A stretch of 64,000 nucleotides of DNA. Source: Brevundimonas sp. PAMC22021. GTDB lineage: Bacteria > Pseudomonadota > Alphaproteobacteria > Caulobacterales > Caulobacteraceae. The notes under the pieces were generated by a model. That model was not told the origin of the DNA, searched no databases, and was given only the letters and a program-made list of their open reading frames with translations. The stretch spans positions 1,674,001-1,738,000 of the forward strand of contig NZ_CP080376.1 of assembly GCF_019443405.1 (NCBI RefSeq), written 5' to 3'. Positions within the stretch are counted from its first letter, which is position 1. Every line of letters begins with the position of its first letter. Positions 41,322 through 51,200 of this stretch are shown piece by piece. Position numbers and translations under genes: made by a program.

Positions 41322-42581
41322 ATGGTCGCAACGGTCAGGAAGCCGCAAAGGACGTTGGAACGGGTCACCGACCTGTCGACCGGCGCGACCATCACCAGCG
41401 ACCAGCTTCTCGCCATTGATCCCGACCGCTACCAGAAGATCCGCCGCAACGCTGCGGCCGCCCGCCGCGAAGGGGCGGCCGCCTATGTCTGCGAGCAATG
41501 CGGCCACGGCGTCTATGCGCCAAAGGAAGCGCGCACCCGCCTGCCCTACTGGCGTCACCACAAGGGTGCGCCGACGACCTGCCCCTGGTGGACAGGGGAC
41601 CCCGCCACGGTCGATCAGCGCAGCGCCGCGCAGTTTCAGGGCGCGCAGGAGAGCCCTCTCCACAGCTGGCTCAAACATCAGGTCGGGGAGATTCTCGCCA
41701 TCGATCCGGCGACGGAGGCCGGCTCAATCCATATCGACGAGTATCTGAGAGGCGAGACCGGCCACCGACGGCCCGACGTACGGGCGATCAACAACGGCCG
41801 AAGCCTGGCGCTGGAGATCCAGCTCTCAAGCACGCAACTGCCGATCATCGACAGTCGAGAGCATTTCTACGGGCGAGAGGGTTACCACTTGGTCTGGCTG
41901 ACGTGGAAGTTCCAGCCCGTTCCTCGCCGGCTGCTTTTGACGGCGTTCCTCGACATTTTCTATTCGCACAACAAGAACCTGTTCTCACTCGATGAACAGG
42001 TCCTGGCCCAATCGCGCGAGGAAGGCCGCTTCCTCGTGCGCTGCCATTGGGAGGACGGGCGCGACTGGCGGTCCGCGATCTTCGCCCTGTCTGATCTGCA
42101 ATGGCCCGCCTCAGGCTTGCCCTACGCCGTCGCGCCCTGGAACGTCGACTATCTGCGTCGATGGCGAGAGGCCGTCGTGGAAGGGCACCTTCCGTGGCAG
42201 GCCCGGCAGGACCTGCTGCAGGAGCTGGTGGAACGCGTCGCCCTCACGGGGGTGGAGCCCCGCGACCTCGACACCCTGCAGATCCCGGTGCTCGTCAGCC
42301 TGATCCTGTCGCTGGAGCTGCGGCAGCCTGTGGCGACCAAGCAGAGCAACCTGGTCGAGATGCTCAACACCTTCTTCAGCAACAGCGAGGAGCGCCACAA
42401 GTTCGCGGGGCTGATCCGGCGTGTGGCCGGAGCGACCGATCAGTTGGCGGCTCTGCAGAAGCCGAGCGTCGCGCGCAAGCTCCGGGCCTCCCTCACCTCT
42501 CCCCAGATCACCCAAGGCTCCGTGGAGGGCCGCATCGTCCACGCACTGTTCCCTGATATTCTCATGCGCTCGGCGGCCTGA
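41322..42581 (+). CDS. DUF6035/CoiA-like nuclease-domain protein
   Basis: 419 aa. An N-terminal section has a zinc-ribbon-like arrangement (VCEQCGHGVYAPKEARTRLP, then HHKGAPTTCPWW). The next domain contains GHRRPDVRAINNGRSLALEI and QLSSTQLPIIDSREHFY, which gives the D-(x)n-E-x-Q pattern of the competence protein CoiA-like PD-(D/E)XK nucleases. The C-terminal half is helical and unassigned. CoiA-like nucleases in accessory DNA are often linked to defence or DNA processing, but this role is inferred only from the motif. Confidence 0.6.
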   Translation: MVATVRKPQRTLERVTDLSTGATITSDQLLAIDPDRYQKIRRNAAAARREGAAAYVCEQCGHGVYAPKEARTRLPYWRHHKGAPTTCPWWTGDPATVDQRSAAQFQGAQESPLHSWLKHQVGEILAIDPATEAGSIHIDEYLRGETGHRRPDVRAINNGRSLALEIQLSSTQLPIIDSREHFYGREGYHLVWLTWKFQPVPRRLLLTAFLDIFYSHNKNLFSLDEQVLAQSREEGRFLVRCHWEDGRDWRSAIFALSDLQWPASGLPYAVAPWNVDYLRRWREAVVEGHLPWQARQDLLQELVERVALTGVEPRDLDTLQIPVLVSLILSLELRQPVATKQSNLVEMLNTFFSNSEERHKFAGLIRRVAGATDQLAALQKPSVARKLRASLTSPQITQGSVEGRIVHALFPDILMRSAA

Positions 42582-42625
42582 CGACCGGTTCCGGCGCGCG
42601 CGGCGGCGCCAACCGCGCTCTTGCG

Positions 42626-44017
42626 CTACGGGGCGGCCGGGCGAAGGAAGTCCTCAAGGCGCGGGGCAGGCTGGTCCAGGTCCGTGATATGGGTCTCCGA
42701 CCAGAGGATGGAGGTCTCGTAGAAGGACGTGCACACCCGCTCGCCGTCCTGTTCGAACCAGTGGGTCGCTTCGGGCAGAAGGGCGTGCGGGACTGGGTGT
42801 CGGGCGTAGGGATTGTGGAACACCTCCATCTCCGCCGACCAAGGTTCATAGCCCTGGGGCCAGAGCCCGCGGTACTCCGGACTCGCGACGTCAAGACAGA
42901 AGGGCTCGCCCTCCAGAGCCCCCGGCCGCCGATCGAAGAAGCGCCCGATGCGGCTGTAACGCAGCCCCTTGGCCTCGGCTCCAGCGGACACCATCACCCG
43001 GTTGAGCTTCGAGATGGCGCAGGCGTTGGAGAAGATGACGGCGGACAGCTCGGCGTGGTCGGCGTTGGCGAACAGTCCGGCGGGAAAGGCCGACGGCCCC
43101 TGCAGGTGCGCCGCCCTGGTGGTCCGCGCCACCTTGCGCCCGCCGTCGTCGGCAACCTCCGCCCCTTCGCCGTAGAGGTAGCCGATCAGGCCTTCGCGGC
43201 TCCAGAGCATCGACGCGGGCGCATGGAAGTCCGCGACCGCCAGCATGAACGGCTTGCCGGTGACGTGCGGCATCCGATCGTAGCCGCGCTGCAGCTTGCT
43301 GCCGAGGGTCTTGGCGAACCGAACAGCCGCCGGTCCGAAGAACAGCGCGTCTCGCTCAGTTGGCGGCGCGCTTCTCGGCGCGTTGACGTGCTCGAACGGC
43401 ACCTCGGGGTTGGCGGTCACCGCTTCGACCCAGGCCTCTCCGCCCAATGGGTTCTGGATATGGAAGTCCGGGGAGTCCACAGGCTGACTGACGAGAAGCC
43501 CCTGCTCGCGGAAGGCTGCGAGCAGCTGAGCCTCCCACATCCGCGTGTGGAAGTTCCGGGTCTGGCAGTCGCCCGCCCAGTTCCGGTCCGGATTGGGCAA
43601 GGCGAGATAGAGCTGGTTCAGGACCCATGCGGCGAGATGGTGCGTGGGTCGCAGGAGAACCGAGAACTGATCGCCGGGCGTCCGACCCTTGAGATCGTGT
43701 AGCGGAGGCCGTGGCGCGGTGTTGGGCGGGAGAGGCTCTGGGGGCGCGCCGATGCGCAAAAGGAGCTCGAGGCGGGCCTTGGCGTCCTCAAGGCTTGCAA
43801 AGCCGATCTCCTCCCCGGTCACCGTCCAGACGTGATCGACGCGGCGTCGCATGGCGATGATCCCGAGCGAACCGTCCTCCGTCTTCTGGGTGACGATGCC
43901 GCACACCATCCCCGCTGCGTCGCCCCACGCGCCAATGGGCGGGCGGTCGCCAAAACCGTGGCCCCGCGGCAGGGCGAGCGCGAAGACGTCGAACATCGTC
44001 TGTGGGATCAACTTCAT
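42626..44017 (-). CDS. Large protein of unknown function
   Basis: 463 aa from the ATG at 44017. Landmarks include TVTGEEIGFASLEDAKARLE, WNQ-free hydrophobic stretch HHLAAWVLNQLYLAL, RMWEAQLLAAFREQGLLVSQ and FMLAVADFHAPASMLWSREG. The region EQGLLVSQPVDSPDFHIQ followed by AWVEAVTANPEVP has the feel of a PD-(D/E)XK-like endonuclease core (D-x-x and E-A-V), but that is weak. I do not recognise the family. It is divergent from the small gene at 44055 and convergent with the CoiA-like gene. Confidence 0.65.
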   Translation of the reverse strand: MKLIPQTMFDVFALALPRGHGFGDRPPIGAWGDAAGMVCGIVTQKTEDGSLGIIAMRRRVDHVWTVTGEEIGFASLEDAKARLELLLRIGAPPEPLPPNTAPRPPLHDLKGRTPGDQFSVLLRPTHHLAAWVLNQLYLALPNPDRNWAGDCQTRNFHTRMWEAQLLAAFREQGLLVSQPVDSPDFHIQNPLGGEAWVEAVTANPEVPFEHVNAPRSAPPTERDALFFGPAAVRFAKTLGSKLQRGYDRMPHVTGKPFMLAVADFHAPASMLWSREGLIGYLYGEGAEVADDGGRKVARTTRAAHLQGPSAFPAGLFANADHAELSAVIFSNACAISKLNRVMVSAGAEAKGLRYSRIGRFFDRRPGALEGEPFCLDVASPEYRGLWPQGYEPWSAEMEVFHNPYARHPVPHALLPEATHWFEQDGERVCTSFYETSILWSETHITDLDQPAPRLEDFLRPAAP

Positions 44018-44054
44018 GACCCTATATGGACGCGGTGATCCGGAGAGCGAACCC

Positions 44055-44654
44055 ATGAGCTTTGATGACCTGATGCAACGCCCCTTCCGATGGCCGAAGG
44101 CGGACGACAGACTTTTTCAGGTCTCGGCCCGGTGGGACGGGAACGCCGTGTTGGCTGAGCATCCGCATAGCCGAATGGTGCTGATGCTGACCGGCTACAA
44201 GCGGGCGGCGGACAGTCTGGTCAAGCAGGCCGTCGAGGATACGGCCGATCGTGACACCCTCGTCTTCCCGATCATCTTCAACTACCGCCAATTCCTCGAA
44301 CTCTCCCTGAAGTATCTGATCTCGACCTACGGCCGGACCGTCGGAGTTGATCCCATCTGGAAGTCTCACGACCTCACCAAACTGTGGACGCAGTTCGAGG
44401 CGGTGCTCCAGGCGTTCGGGAGCGACGACGAGGACGGCGCGACCGCTGCGGTCGGCAGGCTCGTCGCGGAGTTCGCGACCGTCGATCCCGGCTCTTTCTC
44501 GTTCCGATATCCGGTCGACACCCAGGGGCGGCCGATCGAGCTGGCCCACGGCTATATGGACCTCTCCGTCCTTGCCGATGTCATCGAGGGCGTAGACGGC
44601 TATTTCACCGGCTGCGACGGCTATCTGGACGCCTTGGCGAGCGCGGGACCCTGA
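44055..44654 (+). CDS. Unknown helical protein, possibly HEPN-like
   Basis: 199 aa from the ATG at 44055, preceded by GGAGAGCG. A long helix region (LMLTGYKRAADSLVKQAVED), followed by FPIIFNYRQFLELSLKYLIS and SHDLTKLWTQFEAVLQAFG, resembles HEPN-type helical bundles. No R-x4-H motif is evident, so an RNase role is not supported. It lies divergent from an unknown large protein and convergent with an acyltransferase gene. The neighbourhood suggests another accessory or defence module. Confidence 0.6.
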   Translation: MSFDDLMQRPFRWPKADDRLFQVSARWDGNAVLAEHPHSRMVLMLTGYKRAADSLVKQAVEDTADRDTLVFPIIFNYRQFLELSLKYLISTYGRTVGVDPIWKSHDLTKLWTQFEAVLQAFGSDDEDGATAAVGRLVAEFATVDPGSFSFRYPVDTQGRPIELAHGYMDLSVLADVIEGVDGYFTGCDGYLDALASAGP

Positions 44655-44656
44655 CC

Positions 44657-45787
44657 CTAGGCCACCGGCCGATCCGCGCTGACCCCCGGCGCAGGCGTCG
44701 CAGGCCTCGGCGGGTTCAACCAGGCCTGAACCGGCCGGTCGAACCCATACCGGAACGCCGCCGCCCCCATGAACGCCGCCGCCAGACCGGCGGCCCAGAC
44801 GCCCCAGCGCATCCCGATGGACCAGTCCGACTGTCCGACGGCGTCGAAGACGCCGAACCAGACGATGCGGGCGACTTCATTGGTGAGAAACATCGCGAAC
44901 GACATCAAGCCGAGGTGTTCGATCAGGCGCGACGAGCGCACCACGGGCAAGGCTCCAGCCGCCCAGATGATGATCGTCATCAGCAGCAGGGAGGCCAGGC
45001 CGAAGGGGCCAACGGCCTGACCGAGCGCGAGCGCACCGAAAGCGCCGAGTCCCAAGGCGCCCGCCACGGACGGACGCACGTAGACGCGCGCACCGACCAC
45101 GGCGGCGGCCACGCCCAGCAGGAAGAGCGGAAGGGCGCGGAGGAATCCGAACCGCAGGGGGAGGCGATAGACCGGATCGCCCAGCCAGACGCGGCTGGCG
45201 ACGTCGGCGGCGAGAAGCAGGGTGATCGCGATCGCGGCCGTGGCCCGGGGTCGGCTCCAGAGCGCCCGGCAGATCCAGGGCAGGAGCAGATAGCAGCCGA
45301 TCAGAGCCGACAGCGTCCAGGTCGGCGCGTTCCAGCCGACGCCGCCCGGCACGCCATAGGCCTGCACGAGCAAGACCTGGGCGGGCAGCTGGCTCCAGTC
45401 GAACCATTGGGGATTGCTCGGTCGGACCCCGGCCAGAGCGGCGGCCGCGACCAAGGCCGCGAGACCGGCGATCACGGCCAGATGGGCCGGGAACACGCGC
45501 AGCAGCCGCTGGCGCGCGTAGGCCCCGACGTCGATCCCGCCCGAGGCCAGGCGCTCGCCGTAGATCCGGGCCAGCACATAGCCGGAGTCGATGATGAAGA
45601 AATTGGTCAGCAGGAACCCCCGGTCGAACACCGGATGGATCTGTCCGAGCGGCAGCGGGGCCGCTTCCCGGAAGTGGTAGAGGATGATCAGCGATCCCGC
45701 GGCGAACCGCAGCACGTCCAGCCACCCTCCGCGGGCGATGCGCGCGGGGCGGCGGGCCTGACCTTCCCCGTCGGAGCTTCTCGTCAT
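44657..45787 (-). CDS. Acyltransferase 3-family membrane protein
   Basis: 376 aa from the ATG at 45787, with about ten hydrophobic helices. GGWLDVLRFAAGSLIILYHF gives the R-x10-H catalytic motif of the OafA/YrhL acyltransferase 3 family near the N-terminus; NAPTWTLSALIGCYLLLPW is the conserved W-T-L-S/x-E/x-like region, although the usual W-S-L-S-x-E-x-x-F is altered. Such enzymes acylate envelope sugars. It is the last gene of the metal-efflux operon, overlapping the small membrane protein by 4 nt, so it may modify the envelope in metal stress (inference). Confidence 0.78.
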   Translation of the reverse strand: MTRSSDGEGQARRPARIARGGWLDVLRFAAGSLIILYHFREAAPLPLGQIHPVFDRGFLLTNFFIIDSGYVLARIYGERLASGGIDVGAYARQRLLRVFPAHLAVIAGLAALVAAAALAGVRPSNPQWFDWSQLPAQVLLVQAYGVPGGVGWNAPTWTLSALIGCYLLLPWICRALWSRPRATAAIAITLLLAADVASRVWLGDPVYRLPLRFGFLRALPLFLLGVAAAVVGARVYVRPSVAGALGLGAFGALALGQAVGPFGLASLLLMTIIIWAAGALPVVRSSRLIEHLGLMSFAMFLTNEVARIVWFGVFDAVGQSDWSIGMRWGVWAAGLAAAFMGAAAFRYGFDRPVQAWLNPPRPATPAPGVSADRPVA

Positions 45788-46194
45788 TCGCGCTTCCCTG
45801 TGGCGGCGGGGCGTTCGTTGGCGTGAGGATGGTAGTGCACGTCCGCCCGCACCCCGTACAGGATGAGCGTTCCGGCGACGCAAAGCACGCCGAGCCCGCC
45901 GGCGATCATCAATCCGGCCCGGTCGCGGGGACCGAACACCAGACAGCCGCCCGTCACCAGGCTCATCATCACGCCGTAGCCGATGTAGAGCGGCGTTCCG
46001 TAGGCGCCGAGCAGGGAGAAGGCCATGCACAGGACGACGAAGGCCGCGATCAGGCTGGCGCCGACGGCGATTACGACATCAAGTACTGGCCGGGGCTTCG
46101 GCGGCCGGCGCGGGCTCGAGCCGCGGCGGCCCTTGTAGCGCCCTTGGCGCCAGCGGATGCTGCGGCTGCGGACCGTGAAGCGCTTGCCGGCCAT
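45784..46194 (-). CDS. Small basic membrane protein of the efflux operon
   Basis: 136 aa from the ATG at 46194. A basic N-terminus (KRFTVRSRSIRWRQGRYKGR) is followed by three hydrophobic segments (LDVVIAVGASLIAAFVVLC, YIGYGVMMSLVTGGCLVF, GLMIAGGLGVLCVAGTLILY) and a His-containing tail DVHYHPHANERP. No known family recognised. It sits between the DUF305 gene (4-bp gap) and the acyltransferase gene (overlap), hence probably cotranscribed with them. Confidence 0.65.
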   Translation of the reverse strand: MAGKRFTVRSRSIRWRQGRYKGRRGSSPRRPPKPRPVLDVVIAVGASLIAAFVVLCMAFSLLGAYGTPLYIGYGVMMSLVTGGCLVFGPRDRAGLMIAGGLGVLCVAGTLILYGVRADVHYHPHANERPAATGKRE

Positions 46195-46198
46195 GGGG

Positions 46199-46642
46199 TC
46201 AGGGCCGTTCTGAGACTGCCGGCGCGTCCTCGTGCCGCGCCAGCATGATCCGCATCCGCAAAATTTCGGCTTCCTGGGCGCGGATGATCTCCTGCGCCAG
46301 GCCGCGCACGTCATCCGCCTCGCCCTCCTCCACGGCGATCCTGGCCATGGCGATCGCGCCTTCGTGGTGGGCGATCATGCCGCGCAGGAAGTCGATGTCG
46401 GCGTCGCCGGAGTAGTCGATGTTCATTGCCTGGTGCATGCGGTCGGCGGCCTCCCGATAGGCGCGGGTCGACGGCGTATCCGAGGGCGCGCCCTCGTGGC
46501 CGGCGTGCCCATCAATCGCTCGCGCCTCGACCGGCGGCGGGGCGGAGGCGTCGGGGGCGCCTCGACGGGACAGAATGCCGAAGGCGAAGGCGGCGACGGC
46601 GAGGAAGACCGCGATCACCGAGATCCAACCGGTGCGCTTCAT
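46199..46642 (-). CDS. DUF305-family periplasmic protein
   Basis: 147 aa from the ATG at 46642. One N-terminal anchor or signal (WISVIAVFLAVAAFAFGIL), then a ferritin-like helical pair: DIDFLRGMIAHHEGAIAMAR and IIRAQEAEILRMRIMLARHE. The motif M-I-x-H-H-x-x-A and the later E-x-x-Q-E/A-x-E-I-x-x-M are the DUF305 signature. Family members occur next to copper and other metal resistance genes and probably bind metal in the periplasm. It lies 82 bp past czcD. Confidence 0.85.
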   Translation of the reverse strand: MKRTGWISVIAVFLAVAAFAFGILSRRGAPDASAPPPVEARAIDGHAGHEGAPSDTPSTRAYREAADRMHQAMNIDYSGDADIDFLRGMIAHHEGAIAMARIAVEEGEADDVRGLAQEIIRAQEAEILRMRIMLARHEDAPAVSERP

Positions 46643-46724
46643 GGCGTTTTCCTTTGAGTTTGAAAAAGGGTTTGGATCTCGTCGCCCCTCATGGCGGCGG
46701 ACCGGGCTGGGTCGTCGCTTCGGG

Positions 46725-47636
46725 TCATACGTGCAGACCTCCGGCGTCACCGCAGGGCTCGAGCTCGGTCTGGACGGTCGTGTGATGCAGGTCGAAGCGC
46801 TCTTCGAGCATGTCGCCGACGGCCTGTCGGACAGCATCGGCGTCGGCGCCCTCCGACAGCACGACGTGAACCGTGCAGCTCGCCTGATCCGCGCCCGAAA
46901 CCCAGACGTGGAGGTCGTGAAGGCTGGCGACCCCGGGGGTGGCGAGGATGGCGACCCGCACGTCCGACAGGGCCACGCCGCGCGGGGCGCCCTCCAGCAG
47001 AATGTGGGTGGTGTCGCGCAGCAGGATCCAGGTGCGGGGCAGGACCCACAGGCCGATGGCGATCGCGACGATCGGATCGACCCAGCGCCAGTCCGTCACG
47101 GTGATGACGACGGCGGCGACGAGGACGCCGAGCGAGCCGAGCATGTCCGCCCAGACCTCGAGATAGGCGCCCTTGACGTTGAGGCTGCGATTCTTGCCGC
47201 TCGACAGGATGCGCATGGAGATCAGATTGATCACCAGGCCGGCGGCGGCGACGATCAGCATGCCGATCGAGCCGACGGGCTCGGGATCCAGAATGCGCTT
47301 GATCCCCTCGTAGAGGACGTAACCGGCGACGACGAAGAGCAGCACGGCGTTGAACGCCGCCGCCAGGATCTCGAACCGCCTGTAGCCGAAGGTGCGTTTC
47401 TCATCCGCCGGCCGCTGGCCGATCTTGATCGCCAACAGCGCGATGGCGAGGGCCGCCGCGTCGGTGAACATATGCGCGGCGTCCGACAGCAGGGCGAGGC
47501 TGTTGAACACCAGGCCGCCGATGACCTCAACGATCAGGAAGGTCCCGGTCAGCGCCAGGGCGATGGTGAGCTGCCGGGCGTTGGCCCCGGCGGTGTGGTC
47601 GTGAGCGTGCCCGTTGGAATGGTCGTGGATGGTCAT
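46725..47636 (-). CDS. czcD: CzcD-type CDF zinc/cobalt/cadmium exporter
   Basis: 303 aa. A His-rich N-terminus (HDHSNGHAHDHTAG) precedes six membrane helices with ALLSDAAHMFTDAAALAIAL and YLEVWADMLGSLGVLVAAVV, the CDF sites with Asp/His and Asp. The C-terminal cytoplasmic domain shows HDLHVWVSGADQASCTVHVV. CzcD moves Zn2+, Co2+ and Cd2+ to the periplasm, where CzcCBA can export them. It overlaps the upstream CDF-like gene by 4 nt (ATGA). Confidence 0.9.
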   Translation of the reverse strand: MTIHDHSNGHAHDHTAGANARQLTIALALTGTFLIVEVIGGLVFNSLALLSDAAHMFTDAAALAIALLAIKIGQRPADEKRTFGYRRFEILAAAFNAVLLFVVAGYVLYEGIKRILDPEPVGSIGMLIVAAAGLVINLISMRILSSGKNRSLNVKGAYLEVWADMLGSLGVLVAAVVITVTDWRWVDPIVAIAIGLWVLPRTWILLRDTTHILLEGAPRGVALSDVRVAILATPGVASLHDLHVWVSGADQASCTVHVVLSEGADADAVRQAVGDMLEERFDLHHTTVQTELEPCGDAGGLHV

Positions 47637-48235
47637 GAAGCGCGTTCCTGTGGGTGGTCGGAGGCGGCGTTGGCGTCGCGGAGAATCTCGACGCCGCCCT
47701 TGATCGCGATCGCCGCGACGAGAACGCCGACGACGAGGTCGGGCCAGGCCTGGTCGAGCCAGAGGACCAGACCGCCGGCGACGAGGATGCCGCCGTTGGA
47801 CGCGAAGTCGTTGAAGCTGAAGGTCTCGGCCGCCTTCATGTTGACGTCGCCGCTGTGCTGGCGGCGGATGAGCTGCAGGCAGATCAGGTTGACGACGGCG
47901 GCGACCAGGGCGAGCGCCATCATGGTCGGACCGATCGGCTCGGTTCCGGTGATCACCCGGCGCACGGCGTCGACGAGGACGCCGACGGCGAAGACCAGCA
48001 ACATGATCCCCGACGCCCTTGCGGCGCCCCGTTTCCAGGTCCCTGCCCGACCGATGGCCAAAAAGCTGATCAGATAGACCGCCGCGTCCGAGGCGTTATC
48101 CAGCGCATTGGCCAGCAAGGCGCTGGAATCGGCGGACACGCCGCCGATCCCGAGCGCCGCCGCCAGGCCGGCGTTGAGGCCGAGAACCGTCAGCAGCGTC
48201 CGGCGCTGCTGACGGTCATCCTGGGGCCGGGCCAT
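47633..48235 (-). CDS. Short CDF-like cation transporter (membrane domain only)
   Basis: 200 aa. Five or six hydrophobic segments with LLANALDNASDAAVYLISFL and FSFNDFASNGGILVAGGLVL in the positions of the two CDF metal sites. Here Asp and Asn replace the usual His/Asp set, and the C-terminal cytoplasmic domain is missing. It is coupled on both sides, to czcA upstream (overlap at 48235) and czcD downstream. It may be a specialised or degenerate CDF subunit; transport is not assured. Confidence 0.75.
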   Translation of the reverse strand: MARPQDDRQQRRTLLTVLGLNAGLAAALGIGGVSADSSALLANALDNASDAAVYLISFLAIGRAGTWKRGAARASGIMLLVFAVGVLVDAVRRVITGTEPIGPTMMALALVAAVVNLICLQLIRRQHSGDVNMKAAETFSFNDFASNGGILVAGGLVLWLDQAWPDLVVGVLVAAIAIKGGVEILRDANAASDHPQERAS

Positions 48236-51200
48236 CAGTCTTCGATCCCCTCGTCCTTGCGATGACGCACCGCCTTGGCCGCGAAGGTCGGGAGGACCAG
48301 CAGGGTCAGGGCGGTGGCGGTGATCAGGCCGCCGATGACGACGGTCGCCAGCGGCTTCTGAACCTCGGCCCCCGCGCCGTGAGCGATGGCCATCGGAATG
48401 AAGCCGACGATCGCCACCATGGCGGTAGTGAGCACCGCCCGCAGGCGGCTGGACGCACCCTCGATGGCCGCGTCACGGGGCGGCAATCCCGCCTGAAGCC
48501 GCTCGCGGATCGCCTGCATGAGCACCAGGCCGTTGAGCGTCGCCACGCCGGAGACGGCGATGAAACCGACAGCCGCCGAGACGGAGAACGGCATGCCGCG
48601 CAGGAGCAGCGCCAGCGCCCCGCCCACCAGGGCGAGCGGCACGCAGGCGAACACCAGACCCGCCTCGGCGAAGGAGCCCAGCGCCATGAACAGCAATACG
48701 CCGATCAGGACGAAGACGATCGGAATGACCAGGCCCAGCCGCTGCTCGGCGCGCTTGAGGTTCTCGAACTGGCCGCCCCAGTCCAGGCGAACGCCCGGGG
48801 GGAGCTGAACCTGATCCACCGACTTCTGGGCGTCGGTGACGAAGCCGCCCAGATCGCGACCGCGCACATTGGCCTGGACGACCATGCGGCGGCTGCCGTC
48901 GTTGCGGCTGATCTGGTTCGGTCCCTCGGCGCTCTGGATGCGCGCGACCGAGGACAGGGGCACGGTCACGCCGGTCGATGAAACGATCGGCAAGGCCGCC
49001 AGCGCCGCCGGATCGTTGCGCGCGTCGTCAGGGAGACGGACCACGACGTCGAAACGCCGGTCGCCCTCGAAGATGCGGCCGGCCTCGGCGCCGCCGATCG
49101 CGGCCGAAACCGCTTCGGAGACGTCGGCCGCCGACAGGCCGTAGTTGGCCGCGGCGAACCGGTCCACGCTGATCGTCAGGGTCGGCAGGCCGGACGCCTG
49201 CTCCACCCTCACGTCGGCCGCCCCGTTCGTCTGGCGCAGGGCGTTGGCCACCTGGTCGGCGACCCGCTGCATGGTGGCGAAGTCGTCGCCATAGACCATG
49301 ACCGCCAGATCGGTCCGCACCCCCGAGATCAGCTCGTTGAAGCGGAGCTCGATCGGCTGGCTGAATTCGAAGTTGTTGCCGATCTGCCGCGACGCGACTT
49401 CCTCGAAGCGGGCGATCAGCTCCTCCTTCTCCAGACCCGGGTTGGGCCAGTCCTTGCGGTCCTTCAGAACGATGACGCTGTCGGAGATGTTGGGCGGCAT
49501 GGGGTCCACAGCCGCTTCGGCGGTGCCGGTCCGCGAGAACATGGTCTCCACTTCCGGCTGGGCCTTGATCGCCCGCTCGATCGCCATCTGCATGGCGAGC
49601 GACTGCTCGAGCGAGGCTGACGGAACCCGCAGCGCCTGCATGGCGATGTCGCCTTCGTCCAGGGTCGGGATGAACTCCCGGCCGAGGGTGGTGAAGGTGA
49701 TGCCGCCGATGACCAGGGCGCCGAGCGCGGAGAGCAGGACGATCTTCGGACGATCGACGGCCGTGCGAATGGCCGGAGCGATCCAGCGGCGCGCGTGGCG
49801 CAGCAGGAAGGTCTCGTGCTCGTGGGCATGGCCGTGTTCGTCGACCTCGACCTTCTTGGGATCCCGCACCAAGAGCGCCGTCATCGCCGGCACGAAGGTG
49901 AAGGAGAAGATGAAGGCGCCGACCAAGGCCAGCATAACCGTCGCGCCCATCGGGATGAAGGTCTTGCCTTCGACCCCTTCCAGCATCAGCAGGGGGGTGA
50001 AGACGAGCAGGATGATCAGCTGACCGAAGGCGGCCGGCTTGACCATCTGGCGCGCCGCCGCGGCGGCGACGCCGAGACGCTCGCGCCGCGTCAGCATGCG
50101 CCCGGCCTCCGCGCGCTTCTGACTGAGCATCAGCAGGGTGTTCTCGACAACGACCACGGCGCCGTCGACAAGCAGGCCGAAGTCCAGCGCGCCGAGGCTC
50201 ATCAGATTGCCGCTGATGCCGAACCGGTTCATGCCGATGACGGCGAACAGGAAGCTGATCGGGATCATCAACGCCGTGATGCTCGCCGCCCGGATGTTGC
50301 CGAGCAGCAGGAAGAGCACGACGATGACCAGGAGCGCGCCTTCGGTCAGATTGCGCGCCACCGTGGCGATGGTCGAGTTCACCAGGGCGCTTCGGTCCAG
50401 CACCGTCACGGCCTCGATGCCGGGCGGCAGGGTCTTCTGCACCTCCTCGAGCCGATCGCCGGCGGCATGGGCCACGGTGCGGCTGTTGCCGCCCGCGATC
50501 ATCAGGGCGGTGCCGAGGACCGCTTCGTGTCCGTCGCGGCTGGCGCCGCCCAGACGCGGGGCCTGGCCGACCTCGACGGTGGCGACGTCGGCGACGCGGA
50601 CCACAAGGCCGCTTCGATTGACGACAGGCGCCTGGGCGAGGTCCTCGACGGTCGAGGCCAGCGCGTCCGTGCGAACGGTCAGGGCCTCGCCCGCACGCTG
50701 CACATAGCCGGCCCCGGCCTGGGTGTTGGCCCGGTCGAGCGCCTGGATGAGGTCGCCCATGCCGAGCCCGTAGGCCGACAGACGCGCCGTATCCGGACGA
50801 ACCGCGTATTCCTTCACATAACCGCCGACCGTATCCACGCCGGCCAGGCCGGGCGCCGTCCGCATCTGCGGAGCGATGATCCAGTCCTGCACGGTGCGCA
50901 GATAGGTGGCGCGCTGTTGCGGGGTGGTGAGGAGATCGCCTTCAGGCGTCAGATAGGCGCCGCCGGCCTGCCAGCCGGTCTGGCCCGGCCTGGCCAGGTT
51001 GGCGCTGTTGAACGGCTTGTAGTCCACCGTCCACATCAGCACCTCGCCCAGGCCGGTGGTGATGGGCGCCAGCGCCGGTTCGACGCCTTCGGGCATCGTC
51101 TCGCGCGCCTGCGCCAGTCGTTCGGCGACCTGCTGACGGGCGAAATAGATGTCCGTCTGGTCGGTGAAGATGACGGTCACCTGGCTGAAGCCGTTGCGGC

